A DNA stretch of 64,000 nucleotides from NCBI RefSeq assembly GCF_014647895.1, contig NZ_BMQB01000003.1:486487-550486 (forward strand), read 5' to 3'. The number at the start of each line of letters is the position of its first letter. Position 1 is the stretch's first letter. The position numbers and the translations under genes are program-made. This document shows, piece by piece, positions 25,441 through 34,622 of the stretch. Source of the DNA: Pilimelia anulata. GTDB lineage: Bacteria; Actinomycetota; Actinomycetes; Mycobacteriales; Micromonosporaceae. The notes under the pieces are model-generated. The model had not been told where the DNA came from, ran no database searches, and saw nothing but the letters and a program-made list of their open reading frames with translations.

Positions 25441-27395
25441 TCAGGGCTGGCGTACGGCGTCGCGGGCCGCTCCCTGGGCGGGAACGCGGGCAGTGTCGGC
25501 GTCGAGGTAGCCGGCGGCCTGGAGGCGGAACAGCTCGGCGTACCGGCCGTCTACGGCCATGAGCTGCTGGTGGGTGCCTTCCTCGACGAGGTGGCCCTCG
25601 TGGATGACGTAGATCCGGTCGGCGTGCCGGACGTTCGCCAGCCGGTGCGTGACCAGCACGGTGATCCGCTGGGCGGCGTTGGCCCGCAGCGCGGTGAACA
25701 GCGCGTGCTCGGCCCGGGCGTCGAGGGCGGCGGACGGCTCGTCGCAGATCAGCAGCGGGGCGTCGCGGTAGAAGGCGCGGGCGCAGGCGATGCGCTGCCA
25801 CTGCCCGCCCGACAGGTCGACACCGCCGGCGAAGCCGCGGGAGAGCAGGGTGTCGTAGCCGGCCGGCAGCGCGGTGATCACGTCGTGGGCGCCGGAGTCG
25901 GCCGCGGCGCGCTCGACGGCCGCCTCGTCCGGGCCGTCCTGGGTGGGGCTGCCGATGGTGATGTTCGTACGGGCCGTGAAGGGCCACCGTACGTGCTCCT
26001 GCGGCACGAGCGCGACGTGCCGCCACACCGCTTCGCCGCCGCCGGTCAGCGGGTGCCGTTCCACTCGATGGTGCCGTCGGTCGGCCGGTAGAGGCCGGCG
26101 AGGAGTTTGGCGAGGGTGGTTTTGCCGGAGCCGTTCTCCCCGACCAGCGCGATCGTCTGCCCCCGCCGCGCGGTCACGATGACCTTGTCCAGGGCCAGGC
26201 GGTCGCTGTCGGGGTACTGCAGGCTCACCTGCCGGGCCTCGATGGTCTCCGGTGCGCCGACCGGGCCGGGGTGCGGCGGGCTGGTGAGGACGGCGGCCCG
26301 GGCGGAGAAGTCGAGGTAGTCGCCGAAGTACAGGGACTCCTCGTAGATCTTGTTGATGTTCACCAGCGCCAGCGCGGTTGACTGCCGGGCCGCCTGCAGC
26401 GCCAGGACCGCCGTGCCGGCGGCGGCCAGCGGGATGATGCCGTCGGCGAGCAGGAACCCGAGGAGTACGTAGACGCCGGCGGTGGCGATGCCGGAGGCGA
26501 TCCCACCGATCAGCCGGATGGTGGAGCGGACGTTGGCGGTGTCGACCTCGGCGCGGGTTTGTGCCTCCGCGACGGTGGCGTACTCGCCGAGCAGGTACTC
26601 GCGGGCGGTGAACGCCCGGACCTCCGCAGCTGCGATCCGGGTGGCCATCACCTCCGCGAGCAGCCACATCCGCCGGCGGCGGTTGGTGAGCAGCCGGTCG
26701 ACCAGGTAGCCGAGCCGGCCGACCCGGATGGCGGTCCACGCCGCCGGCACGCTCGCGGCGGCGAGGGCGGCGAACAGCAGCGGGTGGATCAGCAGCAGCG
26801 CCACCGCCGTCCCGACCAGCCCGGCCGCGCCGGCGGTGAGGTCGATGCTCGCGCGCACCAGGTACTGCGCGGAGATGCTGGAACGTTGCCGGGAGCGGAA
26901 CGTCTCGTCGGCGAAGTCCGGGTCGTCGTACGCCGCCACGTCCACCAGCGTCGTCGCGGTGTACAGGCGGCGCTCGACGGCGTCGACGACGCGTGGCTCG
27001 AGCCGCGACTGCGCCCACCCGGCGGCGATCCCCAGCCCGGACCGCAGAGCGACGGTGCAGGCCACCGCGGCCAGTGCGGGGATCGCGGCCCGGACCCGCT
27101 CGGGTGTCGGCCCGGCGGCGAACAGCTGCTGCAGCACGCTTTGGGTCGCGAGCAGCCCGAACGCGGTCGCCACGCCGGTGAGGAGGTTGAGCAGCAGCGC
27201 GGCGGCGGTGTCGATCCGCATCGCCGCCCACGCGATTCCCAGTGCCTGCCGGATCGTGCCGGGCAGGCGCCGGGCGACCGCGGCGAAGCTGGTACCAGCC
27301 AGGGCGTCGGTGTGTTTCAACCACCCCGACTCGCTCATCTCGGGGATCCCGACTGGGTCGGCGGGCACCTTCGGCGTCAGCTTCAACCAGCCCAC
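25441..27395 (-). pseudogene. ABC exporter (fused membrane and ATPase domains), frameshifted in the ATPase domain
   Basis: From GTG 27395 the first frame gives a six-helix exporter membrane domain and the start of the ATPase with Walker A IALVGENGSGKTTLAKLLAG, then stops at 26046 after TIEWNGTR. The frame shifted by one continues immediately with LTGGGEAVWRHVALVPQEHV (Q loop), VDLSGGQWQRIACARAFYRD (signature), LLICDEPSAALDARAE (Walker B) and LVTHRLANVRHAD (switch His), ending at 25441. A single missing base near 26048-26050 explains the break. The restored protein of about 650 residues would be a type IV half-transporter exporting a peptide, lipid or drug. It may have exported the lanthipeptide, but intervening genes separate them. 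Confidence 0.85.
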
Positions 27396-27552
27396 GAAAC
27401 GCCCCCCGACCGCTCGACGATGGGAAGCCAGCAGCGGGCCATCGCCCGGGGCCGGCGGCCGGGACGCTACACCCCGCCTAAGACAAATGACCCACCGTGA
27501 TCACCAGCGGTGCCACGGGAGGGGAGTCTCCCTGGGGATACGGTCGAGGGGG

Positions 27553-28128
27553 TTACAGCACGGCGATGCTGGCCGGCGCGCGCTCGGCGCGGGTCAGCGC
27601 CCGCAGCACTGCGGTCGGCCCGTGCTCGTGTACGGCGAGGCGGGTCAGTACGGCGAACACCGGCGCGAGTGCCTCCTGGGGCAGGTCCGGCGCATCGAGA
27701 CCGACGCTCACCGCCAGGTCGTCGAGGTGTACCGCGATCTCCACCAGCCGCGTGATGAGGAAGTCGTCCAGGGTCAGCGTCCACGGGCCCCGGGGGTGGA
27801 ACACCAGCCGGTCGGCCGGCTCGGCCGGCAGCCGGTCGCGCAGCTCGGCCAGCTGCTGCCGGCACTGCTTGACCAGCGCTGCCGCGCCGTCCTCCGCTGC
27901 GGCTTCGCCCTCGTCGCGCAGCGCGGTGTTCGGGGCGTTGTTGATGTCCCCGCCCCGCCATGCCGCCTGGGTGTAGTGCTCCAGTAGCGGGATGGGGGCC
28001 TCGCCGGTCAGCGGTGCGTCGAGCGTGATCGGCACCCGGCTCGGCGACCTCCACGCGGCTGCGATCGCCGGATGATCGAGGAAGTCGGTGAGGACGGTCG
28101 CGGCGACGAGGTACGCGTCTCGAATCAC
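27553..28128 (-). CDS. Maleylpyruvate-isomerase-N/DinB-fold protein
   Basis: GTG 28128; 191 residues. The pattern RDAYLVAATVLTDFLDHPAI, then LLEHYTQAAWRGG, and the long helix ITRLVEIAVHLDDLAVSVGL matches the mycothiol-dependent maleylpyruvate isomerase N-terminal (TIGR03083/DinB_2) four-helix bundle. EIAVHLDDL supplies the metal-binding His. Members use mycothiol or bacillithiol as thiol cofactor in detoxification, or are orphan metal-binding bundles. It stands alone upstream of the exporter gene (158 nt between). Confidence 0.7.
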   Translation of the reverse strand: MIRDAYLVAATVLTDFLDHPAIAAAWRSPSRVPITLDAPLTGEAPIPLLEHYTQAAWRGGDINNAPNTALRDEGEAAAEDGAAALVKQCRQQLAELRDRLPAEPADRLVFHPRGPWTLTLDDFLITRLVEIAVHLDDLAVSVGLDAPDLPQEALAPVFAVLTRLAVHEHGPTAVLRALTRAERAPASIAVL

Positions 28129-28254
28129 CCTGACAGGTTAGGCGCCAGGCACACGGTGTGGCGGCGAGCTGCGCGCGGGCGCGCGCTGCCCGGCACCCCG
28201 ACCAGCGGGCGCGGCGCGCCCCGTCCGGGTCGCGGCCAGCGATACGGTGCACCA

Positions 28255-28833
28255 ATGGCGGCCCAACCCCAGACGGCAGGCGATGGCGTTGGTCGGGTGG
28301 GCAGGCCGGTGGCGGTACTGGTGACCGGCGTTTCGGGGTCCGGCAAGTCGACCCTCGCTACGCATCTGCAGCGGGCCGGGCACGACGCGGTCAGCCTCGA
28401 CGGCGACCCCGCCCTCTGCACCTGGGCGGACCACACCGGTCAACCAGTCACCCGCCCACCGCTGCCGGACGCCCGCTGGCTCGCCGAACACCGGTGGATC
28501 TGGAACGCCGACCGGCTCCGCCAACTCGTCAACGCCACAGCACCCGACGGGGTGCGGGTGCGGTGGTTGTGCGGACGCGCCGACAACGCCCTCGACCTCG
28601 CCGACCTGTTCGACCTCATCGTCGTCCTGCACATCGACGAACCCACCATGCGGAAGCGCTTGCTGGCCCGGGCCGGCGGCAACGACTACGGCCGCAGCGA
28701 GGACACCCTCGGACACGCCCTCGCCCAGCACGCCGCGTTCACCAGCGCCTGGCGACGCCGAGGCGCCGCCGTCATGGACGCCACCGCCCCGCTCGAAGTC
28801 GTCGCCGCGCAACTCCTACGGATGACGTGGTAG
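28255..28833 (+). CDS. Small P-loop kinase-like protein
   Basis: ATG 28255; 192 residues. VAVLVTGVSGSGKSTLATHL (Walker A) near residue 20, then HDAVSLDGDPALCTWADHTG, a LID-like RARAGGNDYGRSEDT stretch and VRWLCGRADNALDLADLFDLIVVLHIDEP, give the architecture of shikimate/adenylate-kinase-like P-loop kinases. The acceptor is unknown; related actinobacterial orphans are often annotated as ATP-binding proteins. The gene is divergent from the MDMPI-fold gene. Confidence 0.65.
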   Translation: MAAQPQTAGDGVGRVGRPVAVLVTGVSGSGKSTLATHLQRAGHDAVSLDGDPALCTWADHTGQPVTRPPLPDARWLAEHRWIWNADRLRQLVNATAPDGVRVRWLCGRADNALDLADLFDLIVVLHIDEPTMRKRLLARAGGNDYGRSEDTLGHALAQHAAFTSAWRRRGAAVMDATAPLEVVAAQLLRMTW

Positions 28834-29276
28834 CGGCAACGCAGGCGGGCCGTGGGCGAGTCGGGTTCCACCCGGCCGGGGATCGTGGCCCCTATTCGTC
28901 ATGCCCGCTCACTTCCGTGTCCGGTCATGACACCACCTCCCACGCCCCACAGTTCGGGCCAGTACCCCAACCGCGTTGCCGGTGGCGTGGTCGCCGCGGC
29001 GCTGGTCGTCGACCGGCTCGACCGTCTGCTGCTGTAGCTGCGTGATGGGAACACCCCGATCGACCCGCACCGGAGATGCATACCCGGCATGTCGCGGCTT
29101 CGACGGCGCGCCAAATTTCACGCTAGGAGGTGCCTGATGGTGTCAGACTCGCCTGGCGCACTGACGTAACCTTTATCCGGGTTGCGCGGACGACGGACTG
29201 GGGCTCGAGCCAGCGCCCCGACAACACGCTGCTACCCGGGCGATCTTGCAGGGCGGTGGAAGGGCTCAGGAGGCTG
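28834..29276. other. Leader region of the radical SAM-STAND operon
   Basis: 443 bp without a standard gene. A very short frame at 29137-29169 (MVSDSPGALT) has a textbook AGGAGG six nt upstream and ends 107 nt before the radical SAM start, so it may be a regulatory leader peptide. A 36-codon frame (28927-29037) has no ribosome-binding site and is not supported. A locally AT-rich stretch (CCAAATTTCA, 29110-29119) precedes the leader and may hold the promoter. Confidence 0.35.
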
Positions 29277-30200
29277 ATGCGGGCAGTAGGCCAGACGAAG
29301 GTCCGGCGATCGTCAGCAGGCATCCACCTCTTTGATCGACTGACAGGATTCAACGTCCTGATCGACGAAGTGATCGGGGAGCCGTCCGAGTGGTCCCAAG
29401 CTCCTCGGCAGGTCTCGGTTGCATTGACGAACGCGTGCGATCTCCGATGCGCGTACTGCTATGCGCCGAAGGAGTCCGGTCGGCTACGGACCGAAGTCCT
29501 AGTCGGATGGATGAGCGAGCTGGATGAGCAGGGCTGTATCGGGGTGGGCTTCGGAGGGGGCGAGCCGACTCTCGTGCGTGAGTTCCCGGATCTTTGTCAC
29601 CGCGTCGCTGACACGACACAGCTCGCAGTCACGTTCACGACCCACGGCCACCACCTCGATCGCCAGGTCTGCGCCAGGCTGAAGGGCGCGGTGCACTTCG
29701 TGCGCATCAGCATGGACGGGGTAGGCAGGACGTACGAGCGGTTGCGGGGCCGACGCTTCTCACACCTGCTCGCCGGGATCGGCGCGGTCGCCGACATCAC
29801 GCAGTTCGGCATCAATTCCGTCGTCAACTCGGACACCGTGGTGGAACTCGATCGGATCGTAGAGGTCGCGGAACGAACAGGCGCAAGAGAACTGCTGCTG
29901 CTCCCTGAGCAGCCGACTGCGGCGCGGCCGGGCATCGACCATCAGACTATCGCCACGATGCGCAAGTGGGTCATGTCCTATGACGGCAGAGTGCCGCTCG
30001 TCGTGAGCCAGACGGGAGCCGAAGGCCTGCCAACATGCGACCAGGTGCCCGGCGAAGCACCGCTGGAGGCGTACGCGCACATCGATGCGAACGGCGTCCT
30101 CAAGTGCTCCTCGTACGACGTGAGCGGGGTAGCCATCGGCGCCGACGGCGTTATGTCAGCCCTAAGAACACTCCGCGGGACGAACGGAGGGGCACCATGA
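29277..30200 (+). CDS. Radical SAM enzyme of a putative defence operon
   Basis: ATG 29277 with AGGAGG at 29268-29273 (short 3-nt spacing); the frame stays open to 29130, but that GTG lies in the upstream Shine-Dalgarno. The protein has 307 residues. Cluster motif NACDLRCAYC gives C54, C58 and C61; GVGFGGGEPTLVREFPDLC is the SAM-binding GGE; FVRISMDGVGRTYERLRGRR is strand 4. A short C-terminal region with CDQVPGEAPLEAYAHID and VLKCSSYDV resembles an incomplete SPASM domain. The substrate could be a peptide, nucleotide or small molecule. It is not of the viperin type as far as I can see. Its stop overlaps the next start (ATGA), and that gene overlaps the STAND gene, so all three belong to one system. 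Confidence 0.8.
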   Translation: MRAVGQTKVRRSSAGIHLFDRLTGFNVLIDEVIGEPSEWSQAPRQVSVALTNACDLRCAYCYAPKESGRLRTEVLVGWMSELDEQGCIGVGFGGGEPTLVREFPDLCHRVADTTQLAVTFTTHGHHLDRQVCARLKGAVHFVRISMDGVGRTYERLRGRRFSHLLAGIGAVADITQFGINSVVNSDTVVELDRIVEVAERTGARELLLLPEQPTAARPGIDHQTIATMRKWVMSYDGRVPLVVSQTGAEGLPTCDQVPGEAPLEAYAHIDANGVLKCSSYDVSGVAIGADGVMSALRTLRGTNGGAP

Positions 30201-30628
30201 GAATCTGGTGGGGCTACGGCTCGGAGCACTCGATGAATCTAGTGATGATCGGAAGGTTCGCCTCGGTAGGTGAGGCGGAGAGCGCCAAGGAACTCATTGA
30301 CAAGCTGGCGACCGGGGTGCAGGCCGAGGTAGATGCGGGTCGTCTGGAGGTTGGCGAGCCGACCCGCCGGTTCAGCCAGGAAATGATCGATCTGCTGACG
30401 GAGCTCAACCTCCACGCTCTCAGTCCTGGAGACCTGGAGCAGCTGGTCTATGACACGCAGATCCGCGTTCACGGCGACTCGGTAGTGATCCGAACCGACG
30501 AGGTCGACGTAGCGGCCCACATGAAGATATTGCTGGACAGAAAAGCTCGCATTGAGATCTTTTCCGCGCACGTCCACGAGGCGGAGGGCGACGCGCTCGA
30601 CCGTGCGGGCATCGGTCGCCGTGGCTAG
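30197..30628 (+). CDS. DUF6375-like small protein, radical SAM partner
   Basis: ATG 30197 in the ATGA overlap; 143 residues. It begins MRIWWGYGSEHSMNLVMIGR and contains a ferredoxin-like alternation (FASVGEAESAKELIDKLATG; VVIRTDEVDVAAHMKILLDR). From memory the N-terminus resembles DUF6375, a family found with radical SAM or conflict genes; I could not verify this. No catalytic residues stand out. It overlaps both neighbours (4 nt upstream, 8 nt downstream), which implies tight stoichiometric coupling. It may be an adaptor or substrate-binding partner linking the radical SAM enzyme with the STAND ATPase. Confidence 0.7.
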   Translation: MRIWWGYGSEHSMNLVMIGRFASVGEAESAKELIDKLATGVQAEVDAGRLEVGEPTRRFSQEMIDLLTELNLHALSPGDLEQLVYDTQIRVHGDSVVIRTDEVDVAAHMKILLDRKARIEIFSAHVHEAEGDALDRAGIGRRG

Positions 30629-33600
30629 CGTGAACTGGGAGGTCTTCGCCGGCCTACCCGGCGCAGCCACTAGAAACTTCGAGATGCTGTGCCGGCACCT
30701 TATGCATCGTCATTACGCCAGTTGCGGCGACTTCCGAGCCCTCGCCAATCAGCCCGGTGTCGAGTTCCACCTCCGGCTCACCAGTAGCTGTGCGCTAGGC
30801 GATGCGGGGCGGTGGTACGGCTGGCAATGCCGTTGGTACGAGATACAACCCGGCCGACCCATCGGCGCGGCGCGTAGAGCGAAAATTGAGAAGGCGATCG
30901 CAGACAGCCTGCAGGAGGTCCCAGGCATCACGGACTGGGTCCTGTGGACGCGGCATCCCCTTACCCCCACTGACCAAGCTTGGTTCTACGGCCTAGCGCC
31001 CGTTGCTCGCACCATGACATTGAGGCTTTGGACAGGGTCCAACGTTGAGGAGCACCTAGTCGGACCGGGAGAGCTGTACCGGTCGACGTACTTCGGCGAC
31101 CTGGTCCTGACTCCAGAGGAGCTCTTAACGCTTCATGAACAGGCCGTCGCTCCAATTCGCTTCCGCTGGCTCCCGGAAGCGCATCAACCCGTCGAGGCCG
31201 AACGCTCAATCCGACGCATGCTCGGCGACAATGCCGCCCGTAGCGAACTACAACAGGCGAAGACCACATTAGACGACACCAAAGCAGAAATCTCGCGCAA
31301 CTCTACCGAGATCCCCGATCCCCTCGCAGCTCGCGTCACTGCATTCGTCGAACTGCTGGACGACATGACGTCACATCTCGTAGACGTGGCTACCTTCCTT
31401 GAGGCAGGAAACTGGCAGTCGCTCCGTCAGCTCGAATCCCAGGTTCCGGGCGTCACCGCGGAGCACCGCTCCGTTCCGCGCAATCTCCGCAGCGCGCGAC
31501 ACCCACTGTCGATGTACGCCACCAACGCTCTCGACGACGTCAACACAGCCCTTGCGGTCCTCACCTCGTTGAACGACGAGCTCAACGTCGCCATGGCCGC
31601 GATCGTCGCCGATGCCGGCAACGGCAAGACCCAACTCGCTGCCCAGGTAACGACGCCAGACGGCGATCGGCCGGCAGGAATACTCCTCCATGGACGTCAA
31701 CTCGCATCCCGGACATCCCTCGACTCCCTCGCCGGGCAAGTCGCCATCAGTGGCCGTCCATGTCCGAGCGTCGAGTCTTTGCTGGCGGCACTGGACGCCG
31801 CCGGGGAGCGCGCCCACCGTCGGCTACCACTTGTCATCGACGGACTTAACGAAGCGGAAGACCCACGCGAGTGGGCAGGCCACCTCAGCTCGCTCGGAAC
31901 GATGTTGCCTCGCTACCCCCACGTCCTGCTCGTGTGCACCGTCAGAGGGTCCTTCGCGAACGAATGTCTCCCCGACAATGTGCGCCGGCTCAAGGTCGAG
32001 GGTTTTGCTGCCGACCGTGACGCAGCGGTCGAGCGCTACTTCGACTACTACAACATTGATGCTACCGACGCCGACATCCCCGACATGATCCTCAACCATC
32101 CGCTCGCACTACGGATCTTCTGCGACGTCACGAATCCTGATCGTAAAAAGACGGTCGGGGTCGAATCGATGCCCGGCTCCCTTGCCGCAATGTTCGATCA
32201 GTACATCGACCAAATCGCCGATCGCATCAGCCAACTCTCGCCCAACCACTTCAGAATTTGTCCGCCAGACGTACGGACTGCTCTAGAGAAGATCGGACAC
32301 ACGCTTTGGCTGCGCCACGCCAATGGCGTGGAGATGCAGAGGCTACGTGGGCTCATCGACACCGATACCCGATGGGACTGCAGCATGGTCCGCATGCTGG
32401 AACAGGAAGGCTTGCTGCTCCGCACTCCGATCCGTGACAGTCCCGGCCAAAGCGGGATGCTTATCAGCTACGACGCACTTGCCGGACACATCGTCGCCTC
32501 CGCGCTTATTGCCGAGCGCGACCGCGACACTATGGCTGCCTGGCTGTCATCGGCCGAGACCACCGCCGCACTTGCTGGTACCGGGGAACGACGCCAACCA
32601 CTGGCTGAGGATGTCTTCGCGGCCCTTGCCTCACTGCTCCCGCGGCGGCACGAACGTCAACTATGGAGCCTCGTTGACGAGAACTTGCGCGGCCCCGCTC
32701 TCCTGTTGGCGACGGAACTGGAACCGAAATTCCTTGACGGCGCCACCCTCGACGCCCTGAAAAGCGCGCTACTAGGTCCCACATCGCAGACAGGGCGCCT
32801 ACTCGATCGCCTACGACTCACCCGTACAGGGGCGCGACATCCACTCAACGCGACGTTTCTGGATGCCGCGTTGAGACAGATGGACGTGGCTCAGCGAGAT
32901 TCGATCTGGACCGAGTGGACCCGAAGAAACTGGCGGGACCTGGTCCGAGACCTGCGCGAGTTCGAGGACAGATGGAGCCGTGACGAACATGATCCAACAC
33001 GCGACGCGCTACGCGCGGCGTGGACTATGTGGATACTCACCAGCACCGTCCGCGATCTACGTGATCATGCCACCCGCAGCCTCTACCAGCTCGGGCTGAA
33101 GGACTCCGGCCTCCTCTTCAAGATGGGAATCGAGTCCCTAGATATCAGTGACACCTATGTTCCGCAGCGCACCTTGGCAGCTTGCTACGGCGTCGCCATG
33201 GCTCGCCAGATCCACGACGCGGCATACGCCGATGCACTGCCGGGATTCCTCGAACAACTCCGCGCTGCCCTCATCGGACCTGACGCCACCCATCCAAACA
33301 ACGACTGGCTCATGCGGCTCTATGTGCAAGGAATGTACATACACTCCGCGCGGTACTACCCCGAGGCGCTTCCCCCAGACTTGGGATCCGGCGAACTTGA
33401 CTTCGCAGCAGGCCCTACATTCGCGCCTATCGCCGAGGGCCACCCGAACGTCGACGAGGCCGGCAGCCCAATCCGCATGGACTTCGAGAACTACACGATC
33501 GGGCGACTGTTCGATGATCGGAGAAACTACGACCGCAACCACACCGGACACAAAGAGGCCCTAGCCGAGATCCGAGGTGCCGTGTGGGCACTCGGTTGGC

Positions 33601-34622
33601 GCCAACAAGGCCTCGGCACCACCGACAGGGCACTCCAAGACCAGCGCTACGGCTACGGCGCCGACCGAGCTGGACAGCTCGAGCGGTACGGCAAGAAGTA
33701 TGGATGGATCGGCTTCTACAACACGGCCGGGCGGCTTCAAAGTCGGGGCGAGCTACGTCCACGTTCGGAGCGCCTCCCGGATCTCGGCATCGACCCGTCG
33801 TTCCCTCTGCCCGTCCCCCCGCTTCCGATAGGGATGCCTGATTGGGCGGTGACCACTCCGGCGAGCGACGAAGAATGGGTCACGTCAGGGACAGTCTCGG
33901 TACCTGACGACGTTCTCCGACCTGTCGAACTGGACGGTCACGCCGGCCCCTGGGTGGCCGTCGGAGGACACCTAGAAACCGAAATGCAGGCTCCTGGCCG
34001 CCGAGTATGGGGCCTCATCAAGACGATCCTGGTCGACCAGGCAGACGGAGAAGAGGTTGCCGAGGCGTTCACGTCCCACCCATACCCAGGGCGTAGCTGG
34101 ATCCCTGAAGGCCCCGACGACTACTACACGTTTGCGGGCGAGATTCCTTGGCATCCGACCTTCGGACACATCCACGAGGATGACGAGCCATATGACCCGT
34201 ACCGCCGAACGATCTCCATAGGCGGTAGGAAGATCGATGCTGAAGTCCTGGTCCATGGCTTCGGCTGGGAGGGCTATCATTCACCACTCAATGCCGCCGC
34301 TCCCGCAGTCGTCCCGTCCCGCGAACTGTCTCGTGCTATGGACCTCCGACCGGCGGCCCAGTCCTTTCACCAGTACGACGCCACCGCCCGCCCAGCGACG
34401 CTCTCGTACGGCCCTCCACTTCGGATGACTGGTCACATTCTCTACATCCGAGAGGACATTCTTCGTACCTACGCCCGGGGCAGAGACCTAGTCAGCCTGT
34501 GGTGGGGTGAGCGACTCCCAAGGCCCTACCCCCACGAACCCGAGCCCTGGCTCACGGACGCGCAACGCACGCACAAGGTTGTCTGGCGCAGGGTTATTCG
34601 GATCCCGCGCTTAGGAAGCTGA
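30621..34622 (+). CDS. Nuclease-STAND NTPase (Avs-like), 1333 residues
   Basis: GTG 30621 is chosen (a second GTG at 30630). Residues ~1-140 resemble a PD-(D/E)XK/Mrr-like nuclease domain (FEMLCRHLMHRHYASCGDFR; GVEFHLRL; WYGWQCRWYE; TDWVLWTRHPL). After a helical linker, the STAND ATPase has Walker A ADAGNGKTQL (K336, T337) and Walker B LPLVIDGLNEAED (D407), followed by HPLALRIFCDV and the winged-helix-like region. The C-terminal ~650 residues are helical repeats and a unique end domain, the usual place for sensing a phage protein. This is the nuclease-STAND-sensor order of Avs/AVAST proteins, in which target binding triggers oligomerisation and nuclease-driven abortive infection. The tight operon with a radical SAM gene is the unusual part. 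GC content is lower than in the biosynthetic genes. Confidence 0.8.
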   Translation: MASVNWEVFAGLPGAATRNFEMLCRHLMHRHYASCGDFRALANQPGVEFHLRLTSSCALGDAGRWYGWQCRWYEIQPGRPIGAARRAKIEKAIADSLQEVPGITDWVLWTRHPLTPTDQAWFYGLAPVARTMTLRLWTGSNVEEHLVGPGELYRSTYFGDLVLTPEELLTLHEQAVAPIRFRWLPEAHQPVEAERSIRRMLGDNAARSELQQAKTTLDDTKAEISRNSTEIPDPLAARVTAFVELLDDMTSHLVDVATFLEAGNWQSLRQLESQVPGVTAEHRSVPRNLRSARHPLSMYATNALDDVNTALAVLTSLNDELNVAMAAIVADAGNGKTQLAAQVTTPDGDRPAGILLHGRQLASRTSLDSLAGQVAISGRPCPSVESLLAALDAAGERAHRRLPLVIDGLNEAEDPREWAGHLSSLGTMLPRYPHVLLVCTVRGSFANECLPDNVRRLKVEGFAADRDAAVERYFDYYNIDATDADIPDMILNHPLALRIFCDVTNPDRKKTVGVESMPGSLAAMFDQYIDQIADRISQLSPNHFRICPPDVRTALEKIGHTLWLRHANGVEMQRLRGLIDTDTRWDCSMVRMLEQEGLLLRTPIRDSPGQSGMLISYDALAGHIVASALIAERDRDTMAAWLSSAETTAALAGTGERRQPLAEDVFAALASLLPRRHERQLWSLVDENLRGPALLLATELEPKFLDGATLDALKSALLGPTSQTGRLLDRLRLTRTGARHPLNATFLDAALRQMDVAQRDSIWTEWTRRNWRDLVRDLREFEDRWSRDEHDPTRDALRAAWTMWILTSTVRDLRDHATRSLYQLGLKDSGLLFKMGIESLDISDTYVPQRTLAACYGVAMARQIHDAAYADALPGFLEQLRAALIGPDATHPNNDWLMRLYVQGMYIHSARYYPEALPPDLGSGELDFAAGPTFAPIAEGHPNVDEAGSPIRMDFENYTIGRLFDDRRNYDRNHTGHKEALAEIRGAVWALGWRQQGLGTTDRALQDQRYGYGADRAGQLERYGKKYGWIGFYNTAGRLQSRGELRPRSERLPDLGIDPSFPLPVPPLPIGMPDWAVTTPASDEEWVTSGTVSVPDDVLRPVELDGHAGPWVAVGGHLETEMQAPGRRVWGLIKTILVDQADGEEVAEAFTSHPYPGRSWIPEGPDDYYTFAGEIPWHPTFGHIHEDDEPYDPYRRTISIGGRKIDAEVLVHGFGWEGYHSPLNAAAPAVVPSRELSRAMDLRPAAQSFHQYDATARPATLSYGPPLRMTGHILYIREDILRTYARGRDLVSLWWGERLPRPYPHEPEPWLTDAQRTHKVVWRRVIRIPRLGS

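Noticed and set aside
29277..30200. Prokaryotic viperin
   Set aside because: The region after the cluster motif and the C-terminus do not show viperin features that I know, and the partner genes differ. A search would be decisive.
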